Of a stretch of DNA of 64,000 nucleotides, positions 1 to 9,388 are shown one piece after another. Each line of letters starts with the position of its first letter. The first letter of the stretch is position 1. The position numbers and the translations under genes are program-made. Origin of the DNA: Rivularia sp034931125 (lineage in GTDB: Bacteria; Cyanobacteriota; Cyanobacteriia; Cyanobacteriales; Nostocaceae); the NCBI RefSeq assembly GCF_034931125.1, contig NZ_JAYGHM010000025.1, forward strand, positions 36,590 through 100,589, given 5' to 3'. A model generated the notes under the pieces. That model did not search any database. It saw only the letters and a program-made list of their open reading frames with translations, and was not told where the DNA came from.

Positions 1-241
1 GACCTGACTGTATCCAAATACCTTGAATAGAGGCTTGTTCGGGTTTGATTAATTTTAATGTTTCTAGTTCTTTAAGATATTCTCGGATTGTATTATTTCT
101 GGCTGGATTTGGATCGGGTGCAAGAGCCAAGCCAGGACCAGCTTGCCAAGCCAAGGTATCAATTGCCTGCATTGGCTGAACTTGGACTCCTGCCATATCT
201 AACCACAAAGAAATTAAACCCGAACCGAATAATTCCAGCAT
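1..241 (-). CDS. D-Ala-D-Ala carboxypeptidase (PBP4/S13), N-terminal part
   Basis: The first 80 codons of a gene that runs off the left edge. The minus-strand frame opens at an ATG at 241, preceded by AGGAG seven bases upstream, and has no stop to the edge. The product starts MLELFGSGLISLWLDMAG and reaches WIQSG at the edge. This opening matches, from memory, cyanobacterial DacB-type carboxypeptidases/endopeptidases, where the WxQSG segment comes just before the SxxK catalytic motif. That motif would lie outside the window, so no catalytic residue is visible. The expected role is periplasmic trimming of peptidoglycan stem peptides. The hydrophobic start could act as a signal or anchor. The family call rests on N-terminal resemblance only. 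Confidence 0.6.
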   Translation of the reverse strand, partial: MLELFGSGLISLWLDMAGVQVQPMQAIDTLAWQAGPGLALAPDPNPARNNTIREYLKELETLKLIKPEQASIQGIWIQSG

Positions 242-1114
242 CCTTGACTCCTATACAAGTTATCGCTACCATTGCTGCTGTGATACTACGCACGCATTGC
301 AAACCCATTCGTATGCTCGTAATCATAGCTGCCGATCGTTGCTTCTGGAAGAGGGTCATATAACAAATTTGTACAATTTACCTCAACCTTTGTGCATACC
401 TTATGCCTAAATTTTTCGCACAACGGGTTTTATTATCACACTTCTCGTTGCGATCGGTGAAAAATACCAGTTTAAGTTAGGTGTTTTCAACTGAATTCAA
501 GAATATATTTATCTCTTTAACTGTTTTGCTAATTAATTCTGATTGTTTCCGTAGAGTATCGAATCGTTTAGTGTTCACTTTTTTTTAGCTTAATATATCT
601 ATAAATAAATTTATTCGCTCAACGGTATAGATTGCTGACAAATAAATAATGGGAACGCCTATTTTAAATGATTGCGCTGTAGTAGCTGTGAATATCTTCT
701 GGATATCCAGCAGTAAATCAGGCAAATTTGATTAATTTTTGGATTTTAGCTGGGAAAGAATCCTTTAGTATTTTATTTGACGATGCAATATATCAACCTT
801 TGTGAAGAAAAATACAACTGCCGCAATGCAATTGTTAACGACATAATTTTTTTATTGCAATTTAGAACAAAAGTGCTTAAGACAATTTTTGCATCAGGAA
901 TCATCTTTTTTTTCTTAGCCATCCGATTGTATTGCCCCAAACATCCACCACTAAGGACTGGAGAGTAGAGTGATAGAGGCAAATTCATGTTATGTTGAGC
1001 AAAAGTAAAAGTTGATGCCTTACTTGATAAAAGTAGGATTTGGTAGCTAAAAATAAAGCTGCGACTAGCAGAGGCATCTGGTAAAATTTGTAAGGTTTCT
1101 GGAAGCTCTGAGCA
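242..1114. other. Intergenic region between dacB-like gene and plsX
   Basis: About 870 bases between divergent genes. Open frames on both strands here give compositionally odd peptides with no recognisable family and no good ribosome binding site, so I call no gene. I see no tRNA, riboswitch or clear terminator. Promoters for both flanking genes presumably lie here. Confidence 0.5.
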
Positions 1115-2137
1115 ATGGGATCGACTGGCGTAAGAATCGCTATTGATGCAATGGGAGGAGATAATGCACCCGGAGAAATCGTGGCTGGCGCACTGCGAGC
1201 TGTCGAAGAACTGGGTGTAAAAGCTTTTTTGGTAGGCTCTCCCCAAGATATTGAACCTATATTGCCATCATCAATAAAATCGGAACAAGTAGAAATTGTC
1301 CCCGCAGAAGGCGCGATCGCAATGGATGAGGAACCTTTAAGCGGCATTAGACGCAAACCAAAGGCTTCTATCAACGTAGCGATGAATTTGGTCAAGCAGG
1401 GACAAGCAGATGCTGTCATTAGTGCCGGTCATTCTGGTGCGGCGATGGCAGCAGCTTTGCTTCGTTTGGGACGACTTCCGGGTATTGACCGTCCGGCAAT
1501 TGGTGCAGTATTCCCGACGATGGTTGCTAGCAAACAAGTCCTCATACTTGATGTTGGCGCTAACGTAGACTGTCGTCCTCAATTTTTGGAACAGTTTGCC
1601 GTCTTAGGGTCGGCTTATTCTCAGTATGTTCTGGGTGTTACACAACCCAAGGTAGGTTTATTGAATATCGGTGAGGAAGAGTGCAAAGGCAATGATGTTG
1701 CCATCCGCGCTTACCAAATGATAAGTGAAAATCCGGACATTACATTTGTTGGCAACGCCGAAGGACGCGATGTGCTTTCAGGCGATTTTGATGTGATTGT
1801 GTGTGATGGTTTTGTAGGCAATGTTTTATTAAAATTTGCCGAAGCAGTTGGGGATATTTTGCTGCAAATTATTCGCGAAGAATTACCCCAAGGATTGCGC
1901 GGTCAACTTGGCTGTTCTATCTTAAAACCAAACCTGAAACGACTTAAGCAGCGGATCGACCATGCAGAACATGGTGGTGGTTTACTTTTAGGTGTAAACG
2001 GCATATGTGTAATTGGTCATGGTAGCTCCCAAGCTCCTTCAATTTTCAATGCTATTCGTTTAGCAAAAGAAGCTGTAGATAATCAGGTATTACAACGCAT
2101 TCACTCTCAAAATCTGAGCGAAAAAGGCGTTTTATGA
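1115..2137 (+). CDS. plsX: Phosphate acyltransferase PlsX
   Basis: PlsX converts acyl-ACP and phosphate to acyl-phosphate, the acyl donor for glycerol-3-phosphate acylation in phospholipid and galactolipid synthesis. The 340-residue product has the expected family length. It opens with IAIDAMGGDNAP, the signature glycine-rich motif of PlsX, and continues with SAGHSGAAMAAALL and a C-terminal EHGGGLLLGVNGICVIGHGSS segment typical of the family. It is a soluble peripheral membrane enzyme. It is the first gene of a plsX-fabH-fabD-plsC series, all on the plus strand, an arrangement common in cyanobacteria that links acyl-chain initiation to phosphatidic acid formation. The ATG at 1115 gives the expected N-terminus. 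A short hairpin follows the stop. Confidence 0.96.
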   Translation: MGSTGVRIAIDAMGGDNAPGEIVAGALRAVEELGVKAFLVGSPQDIEPILPSSIKSEQVEIVPAEGAIAMDEEPLSGIRRKPKASINVAMNLVKQGQADAVISAGHSGAAMAAALLRLGRLPGIDRPAIGAVFPTMVASKQVLILDVGANVDCRPQFLEQFAVLGSAYSQYVLGVTQPKVGLLNIGEEECKGNDVAIRAYQMISENPDITFVGNAEGRDVLSGDFDVIVCDGFVGNVLLKFAEAVGDILLQIIREELPQGLRGQLGCSILKPNLKRLKQRIDHAEHGGGLLLGVNGICVIGHGSSQAPSIFNAIRLAKEAVDNQVLQRIHSQNLSEKGVL

Positions 2138-2163
2138 TTTAGCCAAATAGTAATAAATATCAA

Positions 2164-2202
2164 TAGTCTATAGTCAGCAGTTTTAAACTTCACTATAGGC
2201 TA
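2164..2202 (+). terminator. Hairpin after plsX
   Basis: TAGTCTATAGT at 2164-2174 pairs with ACTATAGGCTA at 2192-2202 (11 bp with one G-T wobble, 17-base loop). An AT-rich tract ending in five T follows. The T tract is not directly adjacent, so this may be a weak terminator or only a processing hairpin inside the plsX-fabH transcript. Confidence 0.3.
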
Positions 2203-2262
2203 ACGATTTTTATCGAAACGATTTTCAACAGTCCTTCTAGCGCATAGCTGTGGAGAGAGTGA

Positions 2263-3255
2263 GTGCAAAATTTAGGTATAGCAATTACAGGAAGTGGTTC
2301 GGCAGTGCCAGAAACCTTCTTGGATAACCGGGGGCTAAGCGAGCTGGTTGAAACATCAGACGAATGGATTGCCACAAGAACGGGAATTAGTCAGCGTCGG
2401 TTGGCAACAGCCACCGAATCGGTTACTTCAATCGGTACTGCTGCTGGTCTGAAAGCATTAGAAATGGCACAAGTCGAAGCAAAAGATTTGGATCTGATTT
2501 TGCTAGCAACTTCTACCCCTGATGACTTGTTTGGTAGTGCTGCTGCGATTCAAGCTCAATTAGGAGCAAGTAGAGCGGTGGCATTTGATTTGACTGCGGC
2601 TTGTTCTGGTTTTGTTTTTGGGTTAGTAACTGCCGCTCAATATATCAGAACGGGTGTATTTCAAAATGTACTTTTAATTGGAGCGGATATCCTCTCCCGT
2701 TGGGTGGATTGGGAAGATAGACGTACCTGTATATTATTTGGGGATGGTGCTGGGGCTGCTGTAATGCAAGCGAATAAAGAAGACCGTTTGTTAGGGTTTG
2801 AAATCAAAAGTGATGGAACTCTTAATAGCTGTTTGAACCTTGCCTATATACCGCGATCGCAAGAACTGGTTGAAGGTGTAAATATCTCTAAAGGGAATTT
2901 TGGCAATGTGACGATGAACGGCAAAGAGGTTTATCGTTTTGCGGTAAAGCGAGTACCGGAAATTATTGACAAAGCTTTATTCCGTGCCAATCTAACTGTT
3001 GAACAAGTGGATTGGCTGCTATTACATCAAGCCAACCAACGCATTCTTGATGCGGTTGCCGAACGTCTTTCTATTCCACCTGAAAAAGTAATCAGCAATG
3101 TTGCTAGTTATGGCAATACTTCTGCTGCTTCAATACCTCTTGCATTGGATGAAGCTGTGCGATCGGGCAAAATTAAATCCGGAGATACTATTGCTGCATC
3201 GGGTTTTGGGGCTGGATTAACCTGGGGTGCAGCGATTTTTAAATGGGGAAGGTAA
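2263..3255 (+). CDS. fabH: 3-oxoacyl-ACP synthase III FabH
   Basis: FabH condenses acetyl-CoA with malonyl-ACP to start fatty acid synthesis (type II FAS, cytosol). The 330-residue protein carries the full Cys-His-Asn triad: Cys114 in TAACSGF, His255 in LLHQANQR and Asn285 in SYGNTSAAS. The C-terminal GFGAGLTWGAA loop is also present. The start is a GTG at 2263; it gives the usual MQNLGIAITGSGS opening, and no nearer ATG fits. The gene lies 125 bases after plsX and is followed by an assembly gap and fabD, as in many cyanobacterial lipid operons. The gap begins ten bases after the stop codon and does not affect the coding sequence. Confidence 0.96.
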   Translation: MQNLGIAITGSGSAVPETFLDNRGLSELVETSDEWIATRTGISQRRLATATESVTSIGTAAGLKALEMAQVEAKDLDLILLATSTPDDLFGSAAAIQAQLGASRAVAFDLTAACSGFVFGLVTAAQYIRTGVFQNVLLIGADILSRWVDWEDRRTCILFGDGAGAAVMQANKEDRLLGFEIKSDGTLNSCLNLAYIPRSQELVEGVNISKGNFGNVTMNGKEVYRFAVKRVPEIIDKALFRANLTVEQVDWLLLHQANQRILDAVAERLSIPPEKVISNVASYGNTSAASIPLALDEAVRSGKIKSGDTIAASGFGAGLTWGAAIFKWGR

Positions 3256-3265
3256 GGAGGAGTTA

Positions 3266-3334
3266 NNNNNNNNNNNNNNNNNNNNNNNNNNNNNNNNNNN
3301 NNNNNNNNNNNNNNNNNNNNNNNNNNNNNNNNNN
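3266..3334. other. Assembly gap (69 N)
   Basis: A run of N between fabH and fabD. It starts right after GGAGTTA and ends at GTTATTAG, so it probably hides a collapsed heptamer-type repeat. No gene is interrupted. Confidence 0.95.
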
Positions 3335-3394
3335 GTTATTAGCATATGAATCCTACTTTTTGTTTTGTAATTGATCGTTGATAATTGATAACTG

Positions 3395-4267
3395 ATGACT
3401 AAAACCGCATGGGTGTTTCCCGGACAAGGTTCCCAAGTTTTGGGAATGGGAATGGATCTACTGGATTTGTCCGCAGCTAGGGAAAAGTTTGCTCAAGCTG
3501 AAGAAATTTTAGGCTGGAGTGTCAGCGAAATCTGCCAAAATAATCAAGAAAAGTTAGCCCGTACTCTTTACACTCAACCTTGTTTGTACGTGGTGGAAAC
3601 GATTCTTGCTGACATTATCGGTCAGAAAGAAAAGCCAGATTTAGTGGCTGGTCATAGCTTGGGAGAGTATATCGGGCTGTATGTAGCCGGTGTATTTGAA
3701 TGGTCTGCGGGTTTACGTTTGGTAAAACGTCGTGCCGAACTGATGGAAAATGCTGCTGGTGGAAAAATGGCGGCTTTAATTGGCTTTGATCGCGAACAGT
3801 TAGATCGAATTTTGGCTGAAACTGATGATGTAGTGTTAGCGAATGATAATAGTTCCGCGCAAGTGGTAATTTCTGGCACTCCTGAAGCTGTCGAAAGTGT
3901 GATGTCCCAAGTAAAAGCAAAACGCAAAATACTTTTAAACGTATCGGGAGCATTTCATTCTCCGATGATGGCAGAAGCATCTGCTGAATTTAAAGATGTC
4001 TTAGCATCAGTAGAATTTCACACGGCGAATGTACCAGTTTTATCTAATGTAGAGCCAGTACCCACCGTGGAAGCCGATGTTTTAAAGCAACGATTGGTAG
4101 AGCAAATGACCGGAAGCGTGCGGTGGAGAGAAATAAGTTTAGCGCTACCAGAACAAGGTATAGAGCGGGTAGTAGAAATTGGTCCGGGAAACGTTTTAAC
4201 TGGTTTAATTAAGCGTACTTGCTCCAATATGATTTTAGAAAACGTGGGTTCTGCTGCGGAAATATGA
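3395..4267 (+). CDS. fabD: Malonyl-CoA:ACP transacylase FabD
   Basis: FabD moves the malonyl group from CoA to ACP, feeding chain elongation. The 290-residue protein starts with the family motif VFPGQGSQ. Its nucleophile is Ser88 in GHSLGE, with the malonate-binding Arg near 112-113 (VKRRAELM) and the catalytic His188 in GAFHSPMM. A late EIGPGNVLTGL motif is also typical. The length is slightly short of the usual 300-310 residues but no domain is missing. It is the third gene of the lipid series, after fabH and a short gap, and 71 bases before plsC. The ATG at 3395 gives the normal start. Confidence 0.96.
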   Translation: MTKTAWVFPGQGSQVLGMGMDLLDLSAAREKFAQAEEILGWSVSEICQNNQEKLARTLYTQPCLYVVETILADIIGQKEKPDLVAGHSLGEYIGLYVAGVFEWSAGLRLVKRRAELMENAAGGKMAALIGFDREQLDRILAETDDVVLANDNSSAQVVISGTPEAVESVMSQVKAKRKILLNVSGAFHSPMMAEASAEFKDVLASVEFHTANVPVLSNVEPVPTVEADVLKQRLVEQMTGSVRWREISLALPEQGIERVVEIGPGNVLTGLIKRTCSNMILENVGSAAEI

Positions 4268-4338
4268 TGTTGAAAAAGTTAGGAGTTAGTAGTTAAGAAT
4301 TACCAATTACCAATTACCAATGCCCAATTCTTAATATT

Positions 4339-4974
4339 ATGTCTCGACACCGCGAACCATTTGCTAGTCTTTTACTCTATCGCGCTTTGAAATATTCGGT
4401 AGTTAATCCCATGCTTCGGGTTTACTTCCAAGGACATGTTTATGGAGCCGAAAATGTTCCGATAAGCGGACCTTTGGTAATCGTCAGCAATCATGCAAGC
4501 AATTTTGACCCGCCGATTGTTTCCAATTGCGTCCGTCGTCCAGTATCCTATATGGCAAAGGAAGAATTATTTAAAATCCCCATTTTAAAACAAGCAATTG
4601 AGCTATACGGTGCTTACCCCGTACAACGAGGAACTAGCGATCGCAATGCAATTCGTAAGGCTTTGGAGCATCTAGAGCAAGGCTGGGCTGTGGGGCTTTT
4701 CTTGCAAGGTACTCGTACCCCCGATGGACGAATTACAGACCCCAAACGAGGTGCAGCTTTAATTGCAGCTAAAGCAAAAGCACCAATGATCCCAGTATGT
4801 TTGTGGGGTACTCAGGAAATCGAACGAAAAGGTGGAGTTCCTCAAAGAGTTCCGGTAACGGTTCGGATTGGTGAGGTGATTCCGGCTCCAACTTCCACAA
4901 ACAAAGAAGATTTAGAGATAATAACCCAAAAATGCGCGATCGCTATTAATAAATTGCACGATTTAGGACGATAA
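4339..4974 (+). CDS. plsC: 1-acyl-glycerol-3-phosphate acyltransferase PlsC
   Basis: This enzyme adds the second acyl chain to lysophosphatidic acid at the membrane. Its 211 residues contain the HX4D catalytic motif (NHASNFD, His52 and Asp57) and the substrate motif FLQGTRT near residue 119. That motif departs from the common FPEGTRS, with Leu-Gln in place of Pro-Glu. From memory this variant occurs in cyanobacterial PlsC, so it need not mean loss of function. The gene closes the plsX-fabH-fabD-plsC series, which together makes phosphatidic acid precursors for thylakoid lipids. The intergenic stretch before it holds degenerate AGTTAGG and CCAATTA repeats. Confidence 0.9.
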   Translation: MSRHREPFASLLLYRALKYSVVNPMLRVYFQGHVYGAENVPISGPLVIVSNHASNFDPPIVSNCVRRPVSYMAKEELFKIPILKQAIELYGAYPVQRGTSDRNAIRKALEHLEQGWAVGLFLQGTRTPDGRITDPKRGAALIAAKAKAPMIPVCLWGTQEIERKGGVPQRVPVTVRIGEVIPAPTSTNKEDLEIITQKCAIAINKLHDLGR

Positions 4975-5084
4975 GACGAAAAATGCCAAAACTATACTTT
5001 AAGGAAGTAGTATTAATAACTAAAATTTTTTAAATTGAGGTGATTAATCTTTTCTGTCTCAACTGCCTAATCCCTTAATACTAT

Positions 5085-6122
5085 ATGAACAATTCAGACG
5101 ACGATAATTTTTTATCTCGGTTAAATAATTTTGCTTTAGTCCGCTTCTTACTTTTCGCTGCTTGCGGTTGGACATTCGTACAGCTAATAGCCTATTTTCA
5201 AGCTGTGATTGTTATTTTTACGTTTGCGGCAATTTTGGCTTTTTTACTGAGCTATCCCGTCAAATGGTTGAAACGTTTTATACCCCATACAGTAGCAGTT
5301 GTTTTTATATTTCTACTTAGTATTGTAATTATTGGTGGTTTAGCAATCAGCGCAGGTTTAGGGCTTCTATCTCAAGGACAACAGCTAGTTGATAGTGTCG
5401 CAATTTTTTTAAATTCTCTAGTACCTTTAATACAGCGATTGGAAGAAATGTTGAGAAACCGAAGTTTTCAGATAGATTTAAGCTCAATAGAACAAGTGTT
5501 AAGGGAGCAAGCTATATCGAGATTGGTGACTATTTTGGATTTATTCCAAAGTTTTATTACTAATTTTGCAAGTTTTATCTTAATTGCCGTGGTTGCTTTT
5601 TTTATGCTCCTCGAAGGAGAACAGCTTTGGCTACTTATTTTGAAAATTGTACCAAACTCTCGACGTAAAAGATTTGCAATGATTATGAAACGCAGTTTCT
5701 TAGGCTTTTTCCGAGGTCAGTTATTGTTAACGTTATTTTTAACAGTATCAACTTTTATAGTTTTCGTAGTGTTAGGAGTACCGTTCCCTTTAGTATTATC
5801 TGTAATAGTTGGTTTTCTTGATATAATCCCAGGTATCGGTGCGACACTAGGGGTTAGTGTAATTACTTTAATGGTTTTATCTCAAGGTGTTTGGTTGGGG
5901 CTTAAAGTATTAGGAGTTTGTATCGTACTTCAGCAAATTCAAGATAACTTAATTGCACCGAGAGTCATGCAGGATGCACTTAATTTGAATCCGGTAGTAG
6001 TATTTTTTGCTTTATTAATCGGAGCTAGAGTTGCAGGTTTATTAGGTGTTTTTATCTCTATTCCAATTGCAGGGGTAATAGTTGCTTTATTTGAAATTGA
6101 TGAGATGAAAGCTGAAGTTTAG
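5085..6122 (+). CDS. AI-2E/PerM family membrane protein
   Basis: A 345-residue polytopic protein of the AI-2E transporter (PerM, UPF0118) family. It has a hydrophobic N-terminal pair of helices near residues 17-75, a long middle segment with few charges, and a cluster of late membrane helices from about 210 to 335. The family signature PFPLVLSVIVGFLDIIPGIG is recognisable from residue 229 on, and so is the late ALLIGARVAGLLGVFISIPIAG part. Members work as exporters or ion/proton antiporters; the substrate cannot be read from sequence. The gene is 110 bases after plsC on the same strand, but a link to lipid synthesis is not evident. Confidence 0.85.
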   Translation: MNNSDDDNFLSRLNNFALVRFLLFAACGWTFVQLIAYFQAVIVIFTFAAILAFLLSYPVKWLKRFIPHTVAVVFIFLLSIVIIGGLAISAGLGLLSQGQQLVDSVAIFLNSLVPLIQRLEEMLRNRSFQIDLSSIEQVLREQAISRLVTILDLFQSFITNFASFILIAVVAFFMLLEGEQLWLLILKIVPNSRRKRFAMIMKRSFLGFFRGQLLLTLFLTVSTFIVFVVLGVPFPLVLSVIVGFLDIIPGIGATLGVSVITLMVLSQGVWLGLKVLGVCIVLQQIQDNLIAPRVMQDALNLNPVVVFFALLIGARVAGLLGVFISIPIAGVIVALFEIDEMKAEV

Positions 6123-6203
6123 TTATTCAATTTTGGATTCATTAATTTTCACAAATTGTTCAAAACTGTTATATATTAATTATTGAAGAACAATTAATCA
6201 CTG

Positions 6204-6506
6204 ATGACCAATCAAGATTTAAGAGCGCAACTGGATGAAATCCTTGATGAATCGGAATGGGAATGGTTAATTCCTCACGTACAAAGAGATTCCGTAATTA
6301 TAGTAGCAACGGGACTGGATTTATTAGATGTGGGGGAAGCTATAGCTAGCGATCAAACTTCACAAGTGCAAAATTGGATTGATGAAGCGCTAATTGGTAA
6401 ACCTTCATCTATACAAGTTGGGGAATGGAATATGCAGCGAAAGAAAAGATTCAATACTTTGATCGTGCAGCCTTTTGTGCTTGTTCAAGAGAAAATTACT
6501 GCATAA
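6204..6506 (+). CDS. DUF2288 family protein
   Basis: A 100-residue acidic, soluble protein. The ESEWEWLIPHVQRDSVIIVATGLDLLDVGEAIASD portion resembles DUF2288 proteins, which have a conserved W/L-x-P-H-x-x-R-D-x-hydrophobic pattern and a later VQxWIxxxLIxKPS segment, both visible here. Function is unknown. It sits 81 bases after the AI-2E family gene on the same strand and could share its transcript. The ATG at 6204 is used; no strong Shine-Dalgarno sequence is visible. No catalytic motif is evident. Confidence 0.75.
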   Translation: MTNQDLRAQLDEILDESEWEWLIPHVQRDSVIIVATGLDLLDVGEAIASDQTSQVQNWIDEALIGKPSSIQVGEWNMQRKKRFNTLIVQPFVLVQEKITA

Positions 6507-6744
6507 CTTTTTCAATTTTCTTAGGGAATTACAGATATTTTTTGGCAAATATATCGATCTGAATCTTTTGTAAAAAGGTAGAAGGGGATGATAATATTCA
6601 ATCATTTGATCGTAACTATTGTTGATTCCCCATTACCTTTTATTTACTGAATAACTTTAATTGAATGTTAACTCATAGGGTTGAATCGGATTATTTTATA
6701 TTTCGGATTTAGTTAGTAATTTAAAAAATAAAATATATAACTGA

Positions 6745-7302
6745 CTACTTTGCGGAAGATTTTTCCTCAACATCCAAACCAGTCGCAACCCAAAAAATTG
6801 ACCGAACTCCGTCACGAATAGATTTTTCTATTGGTTCAGAATTACTTTGTGAAGGAACAGATACTGAATTAAAGTCTATTCCTCGACTACCTAAAACTAT
6901 TTCACCAACTACAGTAGCACGACGCATATGATAGTCGGAGGTAACTAAATATAATCTTTTAATTCCTCTTTTATGCAAGTCATCTACTAACGTCGTAAAG
7001 TTTTCTACCGTGTTATTAGCTCGATAGTCTAAGTGCAAACGTTTGGAATCAATACCAGCTTTGGTAAATACTTTTTTTGTCGCACTCGGTGGACTACCTC
7101 CAGAAATCCAAATTGGTAGATTAGGATATTTGTTTGCAAACTCAGCTGCAAATTTTTCTCGTTCTAATCTTTCTGTTGAACCTCCTAAAACTAAAATTGC
7201 TTGTGGTTGTACAAATGCACTTTGAACTTTTTTGTAACCCCATAGTAACGTTAGGGGTAGTATTAAAAGCATTAACCGAGAAGAAATTCCTGATTTAAGC
7301 AT
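6745..7302 (-). CDS. YdcF/SanA-like DUF218 protein
   Basis: A 185-residue protein with one N-terminal membrane helix (about residues 8-24) followed by a DUF218 domain. Motifs seen are AILVLGGS, WISGGSPP, the NTVENF pair and LVTSDYHMRRA, which together form the conserved acidic/polar pocket of the family. SanA/ElyC relatives act at the cell envelope and affect barrier function or polyprenyl-phosphate metabolism; the exact reaction is unknown. I chose the ATG at 7302, which puts the helix at the very N-terminus; an in-frame TTG at 7374 would add 24 mostly polar residues. The gene is alone on the minus strand between the DUF2288 gene and the tRNA. Confidence 0.8.
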   Translation of the reverse strand: MLKSGISSRLMLLILPLTLLWGYKKVQSAFVQPQAILVLGGSTERLEREKFAAEFANKYPNLPIWISGGSPPSATKKVFTKAGIDSKRLHLDYRANNTVENFTTLVDDLHKRGIKRLYLVTSDYHMRRATVVGEIVLGSRGIDFNSVSVPSQSNSEPIEKSIRDGVRSIFWVATGLDVEEKSSAK

Positions 7303-7755
7303 TTTATTCAGGGCTTTATTACTTAGACTGTCCGGAGAGGAATTTTTTCTAAAAAAATAAAAATAATTTAACAAGTTACAAGCTATTGATAATTAATATG
7401 TCCAACAAAATATAAATACTTCGTGAAAAAAATGCACAGGGGGTTACACCCCTTAACACCTAGCTTTTAGACCAAAAGTTATATTCGACTGGTATTTTAA
7501 CAAGCGCTTTTGGCTATTTGTGAAGTGATGCTAATGTATTTTATCCCACCACAAATTGTTTTTTTAATAGCAGATGTTCCCTTTTTTTCTCTTTTACCAA
7601 GAGAATCATAAACATCTAAGTTATTTATTTAGTTTACATGAACCCCTTATTACATTGCGGCAATAAGGAATACCAGACTTAATCAAAGATTCTATCTGTT
7701 TTGGGGGTTAGATAAAAAGTATGTTTAACTACTTTATGTGATTTTTTTTGGAAAA
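7303..7755. other. Intergenic region upstream of ydcF-like gene
   Basis: About 450 AT-rich bases between the tRNA 3' end and the YdcF-family gene. A small GGGGGTTACACCCC hairpin lies near 7440-7453. No coding frame, tRNA or clear terminator is seen. Confidence 0.5.
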
Positions 7756-7829
7756 CGGGACTGGCAAGACTTGAACCTGCGACCTAGCGCTTAGGAGGCG
7801 CTCGCTCTATCCAACTGAGCTACAGCCCC
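7756..7829 (-). tRNA. tRNA-Arg (anticodon CCU)
   Basis: A 74-base cloverleaf on the minus strand. Acceptor GGGGCTG pairs with CAGTCCC (one G-U). The D arm is GCTC-AGTTGGATA-GAGC. The anticodon stem AGCGC/GCGCT encloses the loop CTCCTAA, giving anticodon CCU, which reads AGG (Arg). The T arm is GCAGG-TTCAAGT-CTTGC. The discriminator base is G and no CCA is encoded. No intron is present. Confidence 0.95.
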
Positions 7830-7857
7830 AACTAGCTGTTATTTTATAATAACATTT

Positions 7858-8952
7858 CTAGTCATTCTGCCAGGAACTGTCCCAAGGTCCACCCCCTGTT
7901 TCTAATCCACATAGGTTACTGGTTGCTTTCAGGATAGTTTTGGATTGAATGCCATTTAATTCGCGTAATTCTAACGTCAATTTTCCCTGCATAGTATCGC
8001 GACAAGCAAACATTAAACCATTTTCGGTCGGCGCACGCAATTCCGTACCCGGTAAATCGGTGGTTCCCGTCAATTCAATTTCATATTGGGAATTTCTCGC
8101 GTGCATTTCCCATTTTCCCCAAGGTTGAATATTCCAACTGACTTGGGAATTCCAGGGTACAAACTCGTAAAATTTACCTTGATAATGTAAACCAACCATT
8201 GCGACAGATTCCATCCACCATAAGACACCACGTCTACCACCACCAGCAGTCAGGGCTAAATCTGGTTCGGAGTCAAAACTATTGCAGTTCAACCAAAACC
8301 ATTTTTCCGGAAAAGCACCTCCCCAATTCTTCTCACTGTAAGCGGGTGCGTCGGTAAATTCGTAGCGTTTACCATTCCAATCGATCCAACCGCTAGCCAA
8401 AGCATGCGCCACCAAAATTTGCCATCCGGGTTCAAAAAGCTGTAAAAAAGATACCCAACCGGCGGTTGATTGTTGAATGCTGGCTTTGTCTCCCCAGTAA
8501 TACACTGGCTGAATGTCATACTCCCAGCGGCAGTAATTACCGCTACCTGGATCGTGAATTATTCCTTGATTTAAAGTTGCTGTCGCTTGATAACCAGATT
8601 GAATGTAGCTGGTAAATTCTTCTGGAAGTAAATAAAGCGGTTGGCTTTCTAGTTCTGTTTTACCCCAATGACCTAAAGCCAACACATCACTAGAAGCCCA
8701 AAACCTGTTTACATCGGGGAAAGTGCGTAATAAATACTCATCATTTGGACCGAGAATTTGTGCTGCACCACCGCTATAGGGTTTTCCACCTACTGGGTCT
8801 TCGATTGAGTACATGAAAGCAAACGTTTGCTTTTCCTGCGGTAAAGTTACGCGGTAATACCAACCTTCAAAAAAACGGCGATCACTATTATCCCAATGGT
8901 AGCCGCTATGTGGTGTTTGGGTAGAAGAAAGATTCTCAGGAAGACGCAACAT
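7858..8952 (-). CDS. Tocopherol cyclase
   Basis: Tocopherol cyclase (the VTE1/slr1737 family) closes the chromanol ring of tocopherols, the lipid antioxidants of photosynthetic membranes. The 364-residue protein has the family opening TPHSGYHWD followed by RRFFEGWYYRVTLP, the SYxxxDP-like SIEDPVGGKPYSGGAAQILG stretch, and a C-terminal half rich in Trp and Gly with EKNWGGAFPEKWFWLNCNSF, all strongly conserved in the family. The gene lies 28 bases from the tRNA on the same strand and has no evident operon partner. The presence of this gene supports an oxygenic phototroph as host. Methyltransferase and prenyltransferase partners of the pathway are not in the window. Confidence 0.92.
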   Translation of the reverse strand: MLRLPENLSSTQTPHSGYHWDNSDRRFFEGWYYRVTLPQEKQTFAFMYSIEDPVGGKPYSGGAAQILGPNDEYLLRTFPDVNRFWASSDVLALGHWGKTELESQPLYLLPEEFTSYIQSGYQATATLNQGIIHDPGSGNYCRWEYDIQPVYYWGDKASIQQSTAGWVSFLQLFEPGWQILVAHALASGWIDWNGKRYEFTDAPAYSEKNWGGAFPEKWFWLNCNSFDSEPDLALTAGGGRRGVLWWMESVAMVGLHYQGKFYEFVPWNSQVSWNIQPWGKWEMHARNSQYEIELTGTTDLPGTELRAPTENGLMFACRDTMQGKLTLELRELNGIQSKTILKATSNLCGLETGGGPWDSSWQND

Positions 8953-9388
8953 AAAAAGATTAACTTACCAATTACTTATAGAGAATAACAAATTAACATT
9001 AGCTAACATTTAAAGGTATTTATAGCTGTTAATTTCTGAAACTTATTAATTTTTACCTATTAAGTAGCATCACGATTAATTTTATAAATAAATACCTACT
9101 TGTATTACATATTTAAAATCAATTATAAAGGATTGATGTTGTTAAAATACCTACTAAATAAAGATTTATTTAAAAGTTGAAAAGTCATTCTTCCGGTTAA
9201 AATAAGTACCTATCTTCAGATAGAGCCACAGGATAAACTCAGCAGTTATTCTGAGGATATAGAACAAGCAGGTTACAAAAATAACTAAGTAAATAGTTTA
9301 AAATAAATAGGATGGCGAAGTTAACTATTTAACTTATAAATGCTCTACCTTTTCATACTTTATTAATCAAAATATCAAATCAATACCC
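8953..9388. other. Intergenic region, divergent promoters
   Basis: About 435 very AT-rich bases between the divergent tocopherol cyclase gene and the membrane protein gene at 9389. No open frame, RNA gene or repeat was recognised. Confidence 0.5.

Noticed and set aside
88..363. Plus-strand frame of 91 codons at the left edge
   Set aside because: It overlaps the minus-strand carboxypeptidase start, which has better family resemblance and a ribosome binding site.
773..1246. Minus-strand frame of 157 codons upstream of plsX
   Set aside because: It overlaps the plsX start, has biased composition and no family likeness.
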